A stretch of 64,000 nt of DNA. It comes from Citricoccus sp. SGAir0253. Lineage in GTDB: Bacteria; Actinomycetota; Actinomycetes; Actinomycetales; Micrococcaceae. Below the pieces are notes generated by a model that was given only the letters and a program-made list of their open reading frames with translations, was not told where the DNA came from and did no database searches. Below, in pieces: positions 38,788 to 48,894 of this stretch. A program made the position numbers and the translations under genes. Where the stretch lies: NCBI RefSeq assembly GCF_005877055.1, contig NZ_CP039424.1, forward strand, positions 2,170,001 through 2,234,000, given 5' to 3'. Numbering within the stretch: the first letter of the stretch is position 1; each line of letters begins with the position of its first letter.

Positions 38788-40554
38788 TCAGTCCAGGAAC
38801 TCCACCGAGCGCAGCTCGTCGGCCACGCCCACGAGGGAGACCTTGGACTCGTTCCCGCGCGTCCCGTCCGCCGGGACGTGCAGGGCCACGACCTCACGGT
38901 ACGTCATGCGGACGCCGCCGCCCGTCTCCCGGTCTCCCCCGCCCACCTCGGCGACGAGGTCGTCCACGATCACGGAGCCACCGCGCTCGCGCGGGGAGGC
39001 GAGGGTGTCGGCGTCGAGCGCGCCGACCACGAGCGCCGATCCGTCCGCGAGCCGCAGCGCGGTGACCGAGTCCTGCACCTCGGTGCGCTCGAAGCGCAGC
39101 CGCGCGTCGTCCGCGGACTCCACCTGTTCGCGCTGGTAGTCGTGCACGGCCTTCGCGTAGGGGTTGGGCGCGATGCGCTCGGAGAAGTCATGCTCCGGGA
39201 CGTTCAGGTACCGCGCCGTCCCGGCCATGGCGTCGGCGGGGGACATCACCAGTCCGGCGGCGTCCGCGGGGTCGAGGGTGGCCACGCCGGCCTGCTCGAG
39301 GGTCCCGCCGGGCAGCTCGGCGCCGGGGGTCATCGGGACGGTGTCCACGAGCCGGTACTGCTGGCGCGCCGACTCCTGGCGCAGCACGAGGACCTGCGGG
39401 GTGTCGTTGCCCTTGCCCTCGGTCACGGCCATGGCCGTGCGCGGGAACGCCGGGTCGGAGACCGCCACGGCGGACAGCACGGGCGAGGCGGCGATCGGGG
39501 CGGGCGCGTTCCGCTCCTCGTCGATGTCCCGGTTGCGGTAGTTCAGGTCGCGCATCTGCAGGGCCGTTCCCCCCACGCGGGGCTTGAGGACCTTGGCGTC
39601 GCGCTTCTCATCCCCGGCCGCGACCGTCTTCGCGACATCCCCGAGGATGCGCTCGAGCTGGCTGTCCACCAGCACGGGGTAGGCCTCCTCCTGGGCGTCC
39701 GCCGGGGCATCGACCGCGCCGTCGGTCGCCGCGGGGCCCTGGGCCCCCGCCGGGACGGTGCCGGCCACGCCGAGGGCCAGCACCGCGAGGCCGGCACCGA
39801 TCCCCCGGGCCGACCGCACGGCCGTGGTCCCGGAGCCGCGGGCGGCGCCGGCGGCGGACGACCGGCCGGCGGCGTGCGCCACCGTCCCGGTGCGCACGGC
39901 CCCACCCGGGCGGCCGCCCGCACCGGGGCCACCGCGGCGCCGGCGCAGCAAGGCCCAGGCGAGCAGGGCGATCCCGGCGGCCACGAGCAGCCCCCCGAGG
40001 ACGTAGAGCGGGACGATCCACGGGCTGTCACCGGCGCGGTTGGTCCAGGTGACCGTCAGGTCGGTGGGGGCGGGATCCGTGCCGTCACGGGCGACGAGCA
40101 GGGCCCACTCCCCCTCGGAGGGGACGGTCCAGCGCTGTTCGAGCCGGTCCCGGCCGACCTGGACGTCCAGCCACAGGTCCGAGTCGCGGGGATTGGGCAC
40201 GGTCGCCTCCCCCTCGGCGTGCTCGACCTCGATCCGCGGCGCCTCGCCACGGTCCGCGCCGGTGTCCACGCCGGTGACGGTGTTGTGGGCGGCGTCCCCG
40301 ACCCACGCCTCGACGTCCCGGGCGCGCCCGAGCATGACGTTGAAGTAGCCCTCGCCGGTCAGCGTGAACTCGACGGGGTCCTCGTCGACCTCGCCGATGC
40401 CCTCGGTGATCACCGTCAGCGGCGCCTCCTCCGTGCCGGCGGGGACCGTGGCCGCCAGCGACTCCGGTGGCGCCCACACCGTCTGCAGTCCGCCGGCGAC
40501 GAACAGGGCCACGAGCCCCAGCAGTAGGGCCACGATTCCGGAAACGACGCGCAC
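38788..40554 (-). CDS. Membrane protein of unknown function, apparently two fused units
   Basis: 588 aa, family not recognised. Unit 1 has a TM segment at 5-24 (GIVALLLGLVALFVAGG), an external beta-rich domain, and a TM helix at about 181-203 followed by Arg residues. A basic, Ala/Gly-rich linker follows. Unit 2 starts with a signal-peptide-like stretch ending in VPAGAQ near 270 and then a soluble external domain to the end. No cysteines or catalytic motifs are evident. GTG start with AGGTGAG site. Divergent from the AI-2E transporter gene. Confidence 0.8.
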   Translation of the reverse strand: MRVVSGIVALLLGLVALFVAGGLQTVWAPPESLAATVPAGTEEAPLTVITEGIGEVDEDPVEFTLTGEGYFNVMLGRARDVEAWVGDAAHNTVTGVDTGADRGEAPRIEVEHAEGEATVPNPRDSDLWLDVQVGRDRLEQRWTVPSEGEWALLVARDGTDPAPTDLTVTWTNRAGDSPWIVPLYVLGGLLVAAGIALLAWALLRRRRGGPGAGGRPGGAVRTGTVAHAAGRSSAAGAARGSGTTAVRSARGIGAGLAVLALGVAGTVPAGAQGPAATDGAVDAPADAQEEAYPVLVDSQLERILGDVAKTVAAGDEKRDAKVLKPRVGGTALQMRDLNYRNRDIDEERNAPAPIAASPVLSAVAVSDPAFPRTAMAVTEGKGNDTPQVLVLRQESARQQYRLVDTVPMTPGAELPGGTLEQAGVATLDPADAAGLVMSPADAMAGTARYLNVPEHDFSERIAPNPYAKAVHDYQREQVESADDARLRFERTEVQDSVTALRLADGSALVVGALDADTLASPRERGGSVIVDDLVAEVGGGDRETGGGVRMTYREVVALHVPADGTRGNESKVSLVGVADELRSVEFLD

Positions 40555-40602
40555 AGCTCACCTGTCCATGGGGGGCGGGGAAGGGCATAATGGCCCGCCC
40601 CC

Positions 40603-40608
40603 AGTATA
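40603..40608 (-). promoter_or_regulatory. -10 box of the 588-aa membrane protein gene
   Basis: TATACT on the minus strand, close to the consensus, about 48 bases before the GTG. The leader carries an AGGTGAG ribosome site. It is divergent from the promoter at 40648. Confidence 0.5.
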
Positions 40609-40647
40609 GCCGTCAGGTCACCGAACGATAACGGCAGGTCAGTGCCG

Positions 40648-40653
40648 TAGCCT
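40648..40653 (+). promoter_or_regulatory. AI-2E transporter gene -10 box, leaderless
   Basis: TAGCCT, then 7 bases, then the GTG at 40661. It is 40 bases from the divergent TATACT, so the two promoters overlap. Confidence 0.6.
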
Positions 40654-40660
40654 GTCGCTT

Positions 40661-42076
40661 GTGCAGGACCACGACTCCCTCCGCCCGGGTCCCGGACCCG
40701 CCCCCGAGGCCCACCCGGCCGGCCCCGCCGCTCCCGGCGAGCCCGTCGCGGGGTCGCCCGACGCCGGACCGGCGGGCACCCCGGGGACCGGTCCGCACGG
40801 CACCACCGTCCCGGCGGGCCCGGCCGGCGCACCCGATCCCGCCGCGGCGTCCGGTGCGGCGGGGAGTCCCCGGCGGCCCGGCCACCCGGGCACCGCGCGC
40901 GCCTCCGGCCTCGTCGGCCGGCTCCTGGCCGGGCATCGGCTGCCCGGGGCCCGGCCCCGGCCCCGCTTCGAGCTGCGTCCGGAGTCGGAGCAGGGCGCCG
41001 AGGGGGAGGCGGCGCCGGCGGTGGACCGCCAGCGCCTCGTCAGCTGGGCCCACCCCGTGCAGACCGGCTTCCTGCTGACCGTGGGGGTCGGGCTGGCCCT
41101 GCTGCTCTACGGCATCCTCTCCGCCAACACGCAGCTGCTCGTGTGGATCGGCGCCGCCCTGTTCATCGCCCTGGGCCTGGACCCGCTCGTGCGGCGTATC
41201 GAGGGGTGGGGGGCGCCGCGGGGGGTGGGCGTGGCGGCCGCCGTGCTGCTGCTGGCGGCGCTGCTGACCGCGTTCTTCTCGCTGCTGATCCCCACCGTGG
41301 TGGAGCAGACCACGACCTTCATCGGCGACCTGCCGCGCATGGTCTCCGACTTCCTGGAGTCCCAGTTCCTCCACGACCTCGACGCCCGGTTCGGCATCCG
41401 TGAGCTCGCCGCGACGGAGATGGAGAAGTTCGTCGGGAACTCCGCGAACGTCACGGCGATCTTCGGCGGGCTCTTCGGCGTCGGCTCCGCGATCGTCAAC
41501 ACGGGCTTCTCCGTGCTGATCGTCCTGGTGCTGACGCTGTACTTCCTGGTCTCCCTGCCGGCCATGAAGTACTGGGCCTACCGCCTCGCCCCGCGCTCGC
41601 GCCGCCACCGGGTGGAGTACCTCGGAGAGGAGATCACGTCCTCGGTGGGCCTGTACGTGATCGGGCAGTCCCTCGTGGCGGTGCTGAACGGGTTCGTGGC
41701 CTTCGTCGCGATCTCGATCGCCGGCATCCCCTTCGGCGCCCTGCTGGCCTTCTTCGCCGGGCTCATGGCGTTCATCCCGCTCGTCGGCGCCCTCACGGGC
41801 GGGGTCATCATCACGCTCATCGCCCTGGCCGGCGGCTGGCAGCAGGCGGTGGTGTTCGCGGCCATCTACTTCATCTACCTCCAGGTGGAGGCGTACTTCG
41901 TGTCCCCGCGCGTGATGAGCAAGGCCGTCGCGGTGCCCGGTTCCGTGGCCGTCATCGCGGTGATCGCCGGGGCCGCCCTGCTCGGCGTCCTCGGCGCGCT
42001 GATGGCGATCCCGCTGGCCGCGGCCGTCATGCTCGTCGTCAAGGAGGTCCTCATCCCCCGGCAGGACCGCCTGTAG
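40661..42076 (+). CDS. AI-2E family transporter (UPF0118-type permease)
   Basis: 471 aa. The first 120 residues are a Pro/Ala/Gly-rich, probably cytosolic extension. About eight membrane helices follow, from TGFLLTVGVGLALLLYGIL to the C-terminal MAIPLAAAVMLVVKEVLIP. The conserved loop FAGLMAFIPLVGALTGG marks the family. Members export small molecules or act as antiporters; the AI-2 name does not establish the substrate. Leaderless GTG. Confidence 0.9.
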   Translation: MQDHDSLRPGPGPAPEAHPAGPAAPGEPVAGSPDAGPAGTPGTGPHGTTVPAGPAGAPDPAAASGAAGSPRRPGHPGTARASGLVGRLLAGHRLPGARPRPRFELRPESEQGAEGEAAPAVDRQRLVSWAHPVQTGFLLTVGVGLALLLYGILSANTQLLVWIGAALFIALGLDPLVRRIEGWGAPRGVGVAAAVLLLAALLTAFFSLLIPTVVEQTTTFIGDLPRMVSDFLESQFLHDLDARFGIRELAATEMEKFVGNSANVTAIFGGLFGVGSAIVNTGFSVLIVLVLTLYFLVSLPAMKYWAYRLAPRSRRHRVEYLGEEITSSVGLYVIGQSLVAVLNGFVAFVAISIAGIPFGALLAFFAGLMAFIPLVGALTGGVIITLIALAGGWQQAVVFAAIYFIYLQVEAYFVSPRVMSKAVAVPGSVAVIAVIAGAALLGVLGALMAIPLAAAVMLVVKEVLIPRQDRL

Positions 42077-42088
42077 GCCGTCGGCCTC

Positions 42089-42114
42089 CGGCCGCCGTCA
42101 GGCCGCGGCGGCCG
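42089..42114. terminator. Hairpin between convergent transporter and hydrolase genes
   Basis: CGGCCGCCG and CGGCGGCCG form a perfect 9-bp stem with an 8-base loop in the 38 bases between the two stop codons. Probably serves both directions. Confidence 0.45.
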
Positions 42115-42945
42115 TCAGCCCTCGCCGGCGTCCGCGACGACCGGCCCGTCCCAGGCCGTGGGCAGCGCCACGGGGCGGCCCAGCGCGGTGGAGGCCACGT
42201 CGTCGAGCACCCCGCGGGTGTAGGTCCGGCCGATCCACAGGTGGCGGGCGCCCTCCACCCCGACGACCTCGGCCTGCGGCACGCGCGCGAACCGGCGGCG
42301 CGCCTCCTCCGGGCGCAGGAAGTCGTCGAGTCCCGGGACCAGCACGCGCAGGGGCCGGCCGTCGGCCGCCCAGCGGTCCAGGTCCGCGTCCGTGGAACGG
42401 CGCAGCGGGGGCGAGAGCAGGATGCCGCCGCGCACGTGCCCGGCGTGCGGCACGGAGGTGCCGTGCTGGAGCACCAGCTCGGTGCCGAAGGACCATCCCA
42501 CCAGCCACGGGTCCGGCAGTCCCCGCTCGGCCACGAGGGCCAGGGCGGCGGCCACGTCCTCGCGCTCGGCGACGCCGTCGCCGAACGCCCCGTCCGAGCA
42601 CCCGCGCCGGGAGCACGTGCCGCGGGTGTTGAACCGCAGCACCGCCAGGCCCGCGGTCGCCGGCAGCCACTGGGCCGCCTTGAGGTACAGGTGGATGTCC
42701 ATGTGCCCGCCCACCGTCGGCAGCGGGTGGAAGGTGACGAGGGTGGCCCGCGGCGGGGCGTCCTCGGGGAGGGCGAGCTCCCCGACCAGGTCGAGGCCGT
42801 CGGCGGTGCGCAGCACGAGCCGCTCCCGTCGGGCCGGCAGGACCGTGCGCGCCTGCAGCGGCTCGGGGCCGGCCGTGCGGCGGTAGTGCTGCTCGACGGG
42901 TCCGGCGGGCGGCGGGGTGGCCGGCACGGGCGAGAGGTCGCGCAT
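42115..42945 (-). CDS. Alpha/beta hydrolase
   Basis: 276-aa cytoplasmic serine hydrolase. The nucleophile elbow is GWSFGTEL, the oxyanion region is TFHPLPTVGGHMD, an acidic residue lies in VPGLDDFLRPEEA and the catalytic His is in VEGARHLWIG. The HMD.H and N-terminal region resemble a dienelactone hydrolase-like or prolyl-oligopeptidase-like subgroup. Substrate unknown. Start has GGAAGGA 5 bases upstream. The zinc-site protein gene lies upstream on the same strand. Confidence 0.85.
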   Translation of the reverse strand: MRDLSPVPATPPPAGPVEQHYRRTAGPEPLQARTVLPARRERLVLRTADGLDLVGELALPEDAPPRATLVTFHPLPTVGGHMDIHLYLKAAQWLPATAGLAVLRFNTRGTCSRRGCSDGAFGDGVAEREDVAAALALVAERGLPDPWLVGWSFGTELVLQHGTSVPHAGHVRGGILLSPPLRRSTDADLDRWAADGRPLRVLVPGLDDFLRPEEARRRFARVPQAEVVGVEGARHLWIGRTYTRGVLDDVASTALGRPVALPTAWDGPVVADAGEG

Positions 42946-43037
42946 CGGGGTCCTTCCGGGCTCGGTCAGGGCGGTCGGTCAGGGCGGTCAGTGCGGTGCG
43001 TGCGGCAGGTCCGTCGGACGCTCGGCCAGGCGGGCGG

Positions 43038-43421
43038 TCAGTACGGACCGTCCTGGCGGCGGGAGGACCAGCACATCGGGTGCCAGTGCCGCCGGTCCGC
43101 GGCGGCGGCCTCGTCGCCCAGGACGGAGTCGCTGCGCCAGGCCACGAGGTGGGCCAGGCCCGGCGGGATCGGCCGGCCACAGCCGGGGCAGGTGTAGTCC
43201 TTCACCGCGCGCCAGGCCGGGATCCGGCGCACGTGCCAGCCGCCGTCGTGCCCGTCCTCGTGCCGGTACCCGGAGTCCAGGCCCAGCAGCCGGTCCAGCT
43301 CGTCCGTTCCCCCGGTCCCCGTGCCCGACGCCGGCCCGTTCCGGCGGCGCGCGGGTCCGCCGGTGCCGGGGCGGCCGGAGGGACCGCCGGTGCGGCGACG
43401 GGGACGGTTGGAGCGGGGCAC
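43038..43421 (-). CDS. Small zinc-site protein, divergent from nucS
   Basis: 127 aa. A basic disordered N-terminus ([12 protein letters not shown]) and a central Gly-rich part lead to a likely zinc site: CPGCGRPI, an intervening His, then HWHPMCW, giving CxxC and HxHxxC. The fold is not a classical HNH nuclease. GTG at 43421 is the start; a competing frame from 43429 has different coding character. It is 61 bases from the divergent nucS gene. Similar genes are annotated only as hypothetical or ATP/GTP-binding proteins, without a matching nucleotide motif here. Confidence 0.75.
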   Translation of the reverse strand: MPRSNRPRRRTGGPSGRPGTGGPARRRNGPASGTGTGGTDELDRLLGLDSGYRHEDGHDGGWHVRRIPAWRAVKDYTCPGCGRPIPPGLAHLVAWRSDSVLGDEAAAADRRHWHPMCWSSRRQDGPY

Positions 43422-43469
43422 CCCCTCATGGTGTCACAGTGCCGGCGCGGGACCGGATGGGCCAGGCAG

Positions 43470-43475
43470 TAGACT
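43470..43475 (+). promoter_or_regulatory. nucS -10 box, leaderless
   Basis: TAGACT, then 7 bases, then the nucS GTG at 43483. Confidence 0.65.
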
Positions 43476-43482
43476 GCCGGAC

Positions 43483-44178
43483 GTGCGTTTGGTGATTGCC
43501 CGGTGTTCCGTGACCTACGAGGGGCGCCTGCGCGCCCACCTGCCCCAGGCCACCCGGCTGCTGATGGTCAAGGCCGACGGCGCCGTGCTGGTGCACTCGG
43601 ACGGCGGGTCCTACAAGCCGCTGAACTGGATGAGCCCGCCGGCCACCCTGCGCGTCGCCCCGCCCGGCGAGGAGCTCGCGGAGGAGGGCGTGGCGGAGGT
43701 GTGGACCGTGCAGTCCACCAAGACCGACGACCGGCTCGTGGTGCACCTCTTCGAGGTGCTGCACGATTCCTCGCACGAGCTCGGCGTGGACCCCGGCCTC
43801 GTCAAGGACGGCGTGGAGGCGGACCTGCAGCGGCTGCTCGCCGAGCAGATCGAGCTGCTGGGGGCCGGCCACTCCCTCGTGCGCCGCGAGCACATGACGG
43901 CGATCGGCCCCGTGGACATCCTGGCCCGGGACGCGGAGGGCGGCACGGTGGCCGTGGAGCTCAAGCGCCGCGGGGACATCGACGGCGTGGAGCAGCTCAC
44001 CCGGTACCTCGAGCTGATGAACCGCGACCCCCTGCTGGCCCCGGTGCGCGGGGTCTTCGCGGCCCAGCAGATCCGCCCCCAGGCCCGCACGCTCGCCGAG
44101 GACCGCGGCATCCGCTGCCTCACGCTCGACTACGACGCGATGCGCGGCGTGGACGATGCCGAGTCCCGCCTCTTCTGA
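43483..44178 (+). CDS. nucS: Mismatch-specific endonuclease NucS/EndoMS
   Basis: Cuts both strands at mismatches, providing mismatch repair in actinobacteria that lack MutS/MutL. 231 aa. The N-terminal DNA-binding and dimer domain begins [16 protein letters not shown]. The nuclease core has Asp in [13 protein letters not shown], then [20 protein letters not shown] with catalytic Glu and Lys. The C-terminal tail DDAESRLF fits the beta-clamp binding motif of the family. Leaderless GTG. nagA starts inside its last 23 bases. Confidence 0.97.
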   Translation: MRLVIARCSVTYEGRLRAHLPQATRLLMVKADGAVLVHSDGGSYKPLNWMSPPATLRVAPPGEELAEEGVAEVWTVQSTKTDDRLVVHLFEVLHDSSHELGVDPGLVKDGVEADLQRLLAEQIELLGAGHSLVRREHMTAIGPVDILARDAEGGTVAVELKRRGDIDGVEQLTRYLELMNRDPLLAPVRGVFAAQQIRPQARTLAEDRGIRCLTLDYDAMRGVDDAESRLF

Positions 44179-45541
44179 CCCCTCCCCCGGCCGCCCGCAC
44201 GCGCCGGGCCGGCTCGTCACGCCCGGGCTCGTGGACCAGCACTGCCACGGCCACGCCGGCGTCGACTTCGCCACCGCCTCCCCCGCGGCCGTCCGGGCGG
44301 CCGTGGCCGGGCTCGCCGCACGCGGGGTCACGCGCGTGGTGGCCTCCGTGCCCACCATGCCGGCCGCCGAGCTGCTCGACGCCGTGCACCGGCTCGCCCC
44401 GCTCGTCTGGGAGGGCGTGCTCGCGGGGATCCACCTGGAGGGGCCGTTCCTCTCGCCCCGGCGCTGCGGGGCCCAGTCCCCCGCCGACGTGCTCCGGCCG
44501 GACGCCCCGGGAGCTCCCGGCCTCGTCCGCGCCCTGCTCGCGGCCGGCGCCGGCCGGGCGGCCCCGGCCGGTGTGGGTGCCGGGCCGCGGGAGGACGCTC
44601 CCCCGGGCTCCCCGGACGGGGCGAACGCCATCATCGCCATGACCTACGCCCCCGAGCTGCCCGGCGCGGACCGGCTCGAGGCCGCCCTGCTCGCGGCCGG
44701 GGTGCTCCCCAGCCCCGGCCACACCGACGCGACGGCCGAGGAGTTCGTCGCGGCCCTGGAGCGCCTGGCAGACCGGCCGGGCGGTGCCCCCGATGGCCGG
44801 GAGGACTCGCGGCCCGGCGGACGGCACCGAGGCGGCCCTGAGGACCCGCAGCAGGGACGCGACGAGCGACACGACGGGGGCCGCGTCCCGGCGGTCACGC
44901 ACCTGTTCAACGCCATGGCCGGCTTCCACCACCGGCGCCCCGGCCCGGTGCCCGCAGCCCTCGCCGCGGCGGCCGCCGGACGGCTGCGGCTCGAGCTCAT
45001 CGCCGACGGCCACCACGTGGACCCGGCCGTCGTCCGGGACGTCGTCCGCCTGGTGCCCGGCGCCGTGTGCGTGGTCTCGGACGCCTCCGCCGCCACGGAG
45101 GCCCCGCCGGGCCGCTACCGTCTGGGGGCGGTGGCCCTCGAGCGCGCGGCCGGATCCGCCGCGCCGACGCTGGCGCCCGCGGCCGTGCCGGCCGGCACCC
45201 CGCCGGGGCGGGGGTCCGCTGCCGCGGCGGACCCGTCCGGCACCCCGGCCGCCCGGCGCCCGGCGGGGCCCGCCGGCGCGACCCTCGCCTCCGGCGCCGT
45301 GGCCCTGGACCGCTCGCTCGCACTGCTCGTGGAGTGGGGCGTGCCGTGGGAGACCGCCGTGCGCACGGTCACCACCACCCCCGCCCGCGGGCTGCCGCCC
45401 TCCCGGCGCCCCTCCGGCTGGGTGGTGTGGGACGCTCCCGGCCGGGCGGCCGACGTCGTGCTCCCGCAGCGTCCCGCGCCGCGCCCGCGGGGCGCCGGGC
45501 CGGCGCGGCCCCTTCCTCCGGACGCCGCTCCCGGCCGTTAA
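44156..45541 (+). CDS. nagA: N-acetylglucosamine-6-phosphate deacetylase, short N-terminus
   Basis: Amidohydrolase that makes glucosamine-6-phosphate and acetate in amino-sugar recycling. 461 aa. Metal and catalytic sites are seen in [53 protein letters not shown] and VVSDASAA. Only about 17 residues precede [10 protein letters not shown], so most of the N-terminal beta-sandwich found in ordinary NagA is missing. Low-complexity inserts occur at about 125-155, 210-245 and 335-385. It begins inside nucS with a 23-base overlap. Probably functional, but this is not certain. Confidence 0.85.
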   Translation: MPSPASSDPSPGRPHAPGRLVTPGLVDQHCHGHAGVDFATASPAAVRAAVAGLAARGVTRVVASVPTMPAAELLDAVHRLAPLVWEGVLAGIHLEGPFLSPRRCGAQSPADVLRPDAPGAPGLVRALLAAGAGRAAPAGVGAGPREDAPPGSPDGANAIIAMTYAPELPGADRLEAALLAAGVLPSPGHTDATAEEFVAALERLADRPGGAPDGREDSRPGGRHRGGPEDPQQGRDERHDGGRVPAVTHLFNAMAGFHHRRPGPVPAALAAAAAGRLRLELIADGHHVDPAVVRDVVRLVPGAVCVVSDASAATEAPPGRYRLGAVALERAAGSAAPTLAPAAVPAGTPPGRGSAAAADPSGTPAARRPAGPAGATLASGAVALDRSLALLVEWGVPWETAVRTVTTTPARGLPPSRRPSGWVVWDAPGRAADVVLPQRPAPRPRGAGPARPLPPDAAPGR

Positions 45542-45543
45542 CG

Positions 45544-45595
45544 ACTCCAGCGCACCGCCCCGGGGGCGGTGCGCTGGAGTGCGGTGCGCTGGAGT
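45544..45595 (+). terminator. Hairpin with duplicated right arm after nagA
   Basis: An 18-bp perfect inverted repeat (45544-45561 with 45563-45580) follows the nagA stop by 2 bases. The last 15 bases of the right arm, GCGGTGCGCTGGAGT, are repeated immediately at 45581-45595, so a second, longer-looped hairpin is possible. It separates the convergent nagA and DUF2550 genes. No U-run. Confidence 0.6.
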
Positions 45596-45644
45596 GGCGC
45601 CGCGTCGGTGTACGGGTGACGGCCCGGCCCGCGGACCGGGCCCG

Positions 45645-46118
45645 TCAGGGGGCCCGGCGGTGAGGTCCCCGGTGCAGCCGGAGCAGCCGGGAGGAGCGCC
45701 GGGGCACCTCGCGCCACGTGCCGAGGCCCGCCACGGGGCCGGCCTCGATCCAGGCGGAGAGCCCGGCGCACGCATCGGAGTCCATGTCCAGGTCGATCGG
45801 TGACGGCCCGCCATCCACGCGCACCACCACCGATCCGTCCTGGCGGCCGGGCCCCGAGCGCCGCAGGTGCAGCAGGTGCCGCGCCGCCCGCCACCGGGGC
45901 CGCGGGTCGACCGACCAGACGCTCATGAGGTCCAGGCCGGCCTCGTCGTAGCGGCCGATGACCCGGGCCCCGCGGCCGGACCGGCCAGCCGGGCGGACCC
46001 GGGCCGAGAACGTCCCGGGTGTCCGCACCAGCGTCCGCCAGCGCCACCCCACCATGAAGGCGACGACCAGCACCGCGGCTGCCACCGCGGCGACCAGGGC
46101 CGACCAGCCGGGACTCAC
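45645..46118 (-). CDS. DUF2550 family membrane-anchored protein
   Basis: 157 aa. One N-terminal membrane segment (ALVAAVAAAVLVVAFMVGWRW), then a basic, beta-rich cytosolic domain with RYDEAGLDLMSVWSVDPRPRW. This family is found after atpC in many actinobacteria. The GTG lies one base after the atpC stop (TGA-G-GTG), so it is part of the ATP synthase transcript. Function unknown. Confidence 0.85.
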   Translation of the reverse strand: MSPGWSALVAAVAAAVLVVAFMVGWRWRTLVRTPGTFSARVRPAGRSGRGARVIGRYDEAGLDLMSVWSVDPRPRWRAARHLLHLRRSGPGRQDGSVVVRVDGGPSPIDLDMDSDACAGLSAWIEAGPVAGLGTWREVPRRSSRLLRLHRGPHRRAP

Positions 46119-46119
46119 C

Positions 46120-46416
46120 TCAGGCTGCGCCCTGTCCGGCGGAGGCGGGGTCCAGCGTCGCGGCGCCGGCCACGATCACCACGCGGTCGTTGTCCACGGA
46201 GAAGAACCCGCCCTCGGCGTGGGCCGTGACGGTCTGGCCGTTGGCCTGCTGGACGACGACGTCGCCGTCGCCCAGCACCGCGAGCAGCGGCGTGTGCCCG
46301 GGCAGGATGCCGATCTCGCCGTCGATGGTCCGCGCGCTGACGGCCTGTGCCGGACCGGACCACACGAAGTGGTCCTCCGCCACGATCTCCACCTCGAGCT
46401 CGTGCCTGTCCGCCAT
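46120..46416 (-). CDS. atpC: ATP synthase epsilon subunit
   Basis: 98-aa F1 epsilon subunit, which couples gamma rotation and can inhibit ATPase activity. The N-terminal beta-sandwich is seen in LEVEIVAEDHFVWSGPA and IDGEIGILPGHTPLLAVLG. The sequence ends soon after the sandwich; the long C-terminal helical pair of the E. coli subunit is absent, as in other short actinobacterial forms. Two bases separate it from atpD. Confidence 0.95.
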   Translation of the reverse strand: MADRHELEVEIVAEDHFVWSGPAQAVSARTIDGEIGILPGHTPLLAVLGDGDVVVQQANGQTVTAHAEGGFFSVDNDRVVIVAGAATLDPASAGQGAA

Positions 46417-46418
46417 GG

Positions 46419-48825
<2,407 letters not shown>

Positions 48826-48847
48826 GGTTGTCCTTTCCTTCGCTCCC

Positions 48848-48886
48848 GAGCACCGGTGCCCGCCGCGGGGGCGGGCACCGGTGCTC
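48848..48886 (-). other. Strong hairpin between atpA and atpG
   Basis: GAGCACCGGTGCCCGCC and its exact complement form a 17-bp stem with a 5-base loop, nearly filling the atpA-atpG gap. There is no U-run, and the downstream genes are essential, so it is more likely an mRNA processing or stability element than a full terminator. Confidence 0.7.
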
Positions 48887-48894
48887 GGCGGCGG

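Noticed and set aside
35243-40554. ABC exporter and neighbours as a new export or antibiotic system
   Set aside because: No biosynthetic or precursor-peptide gene is nearby, and the genes have separate promoters; an ordinary ABC-2 pair is enough.
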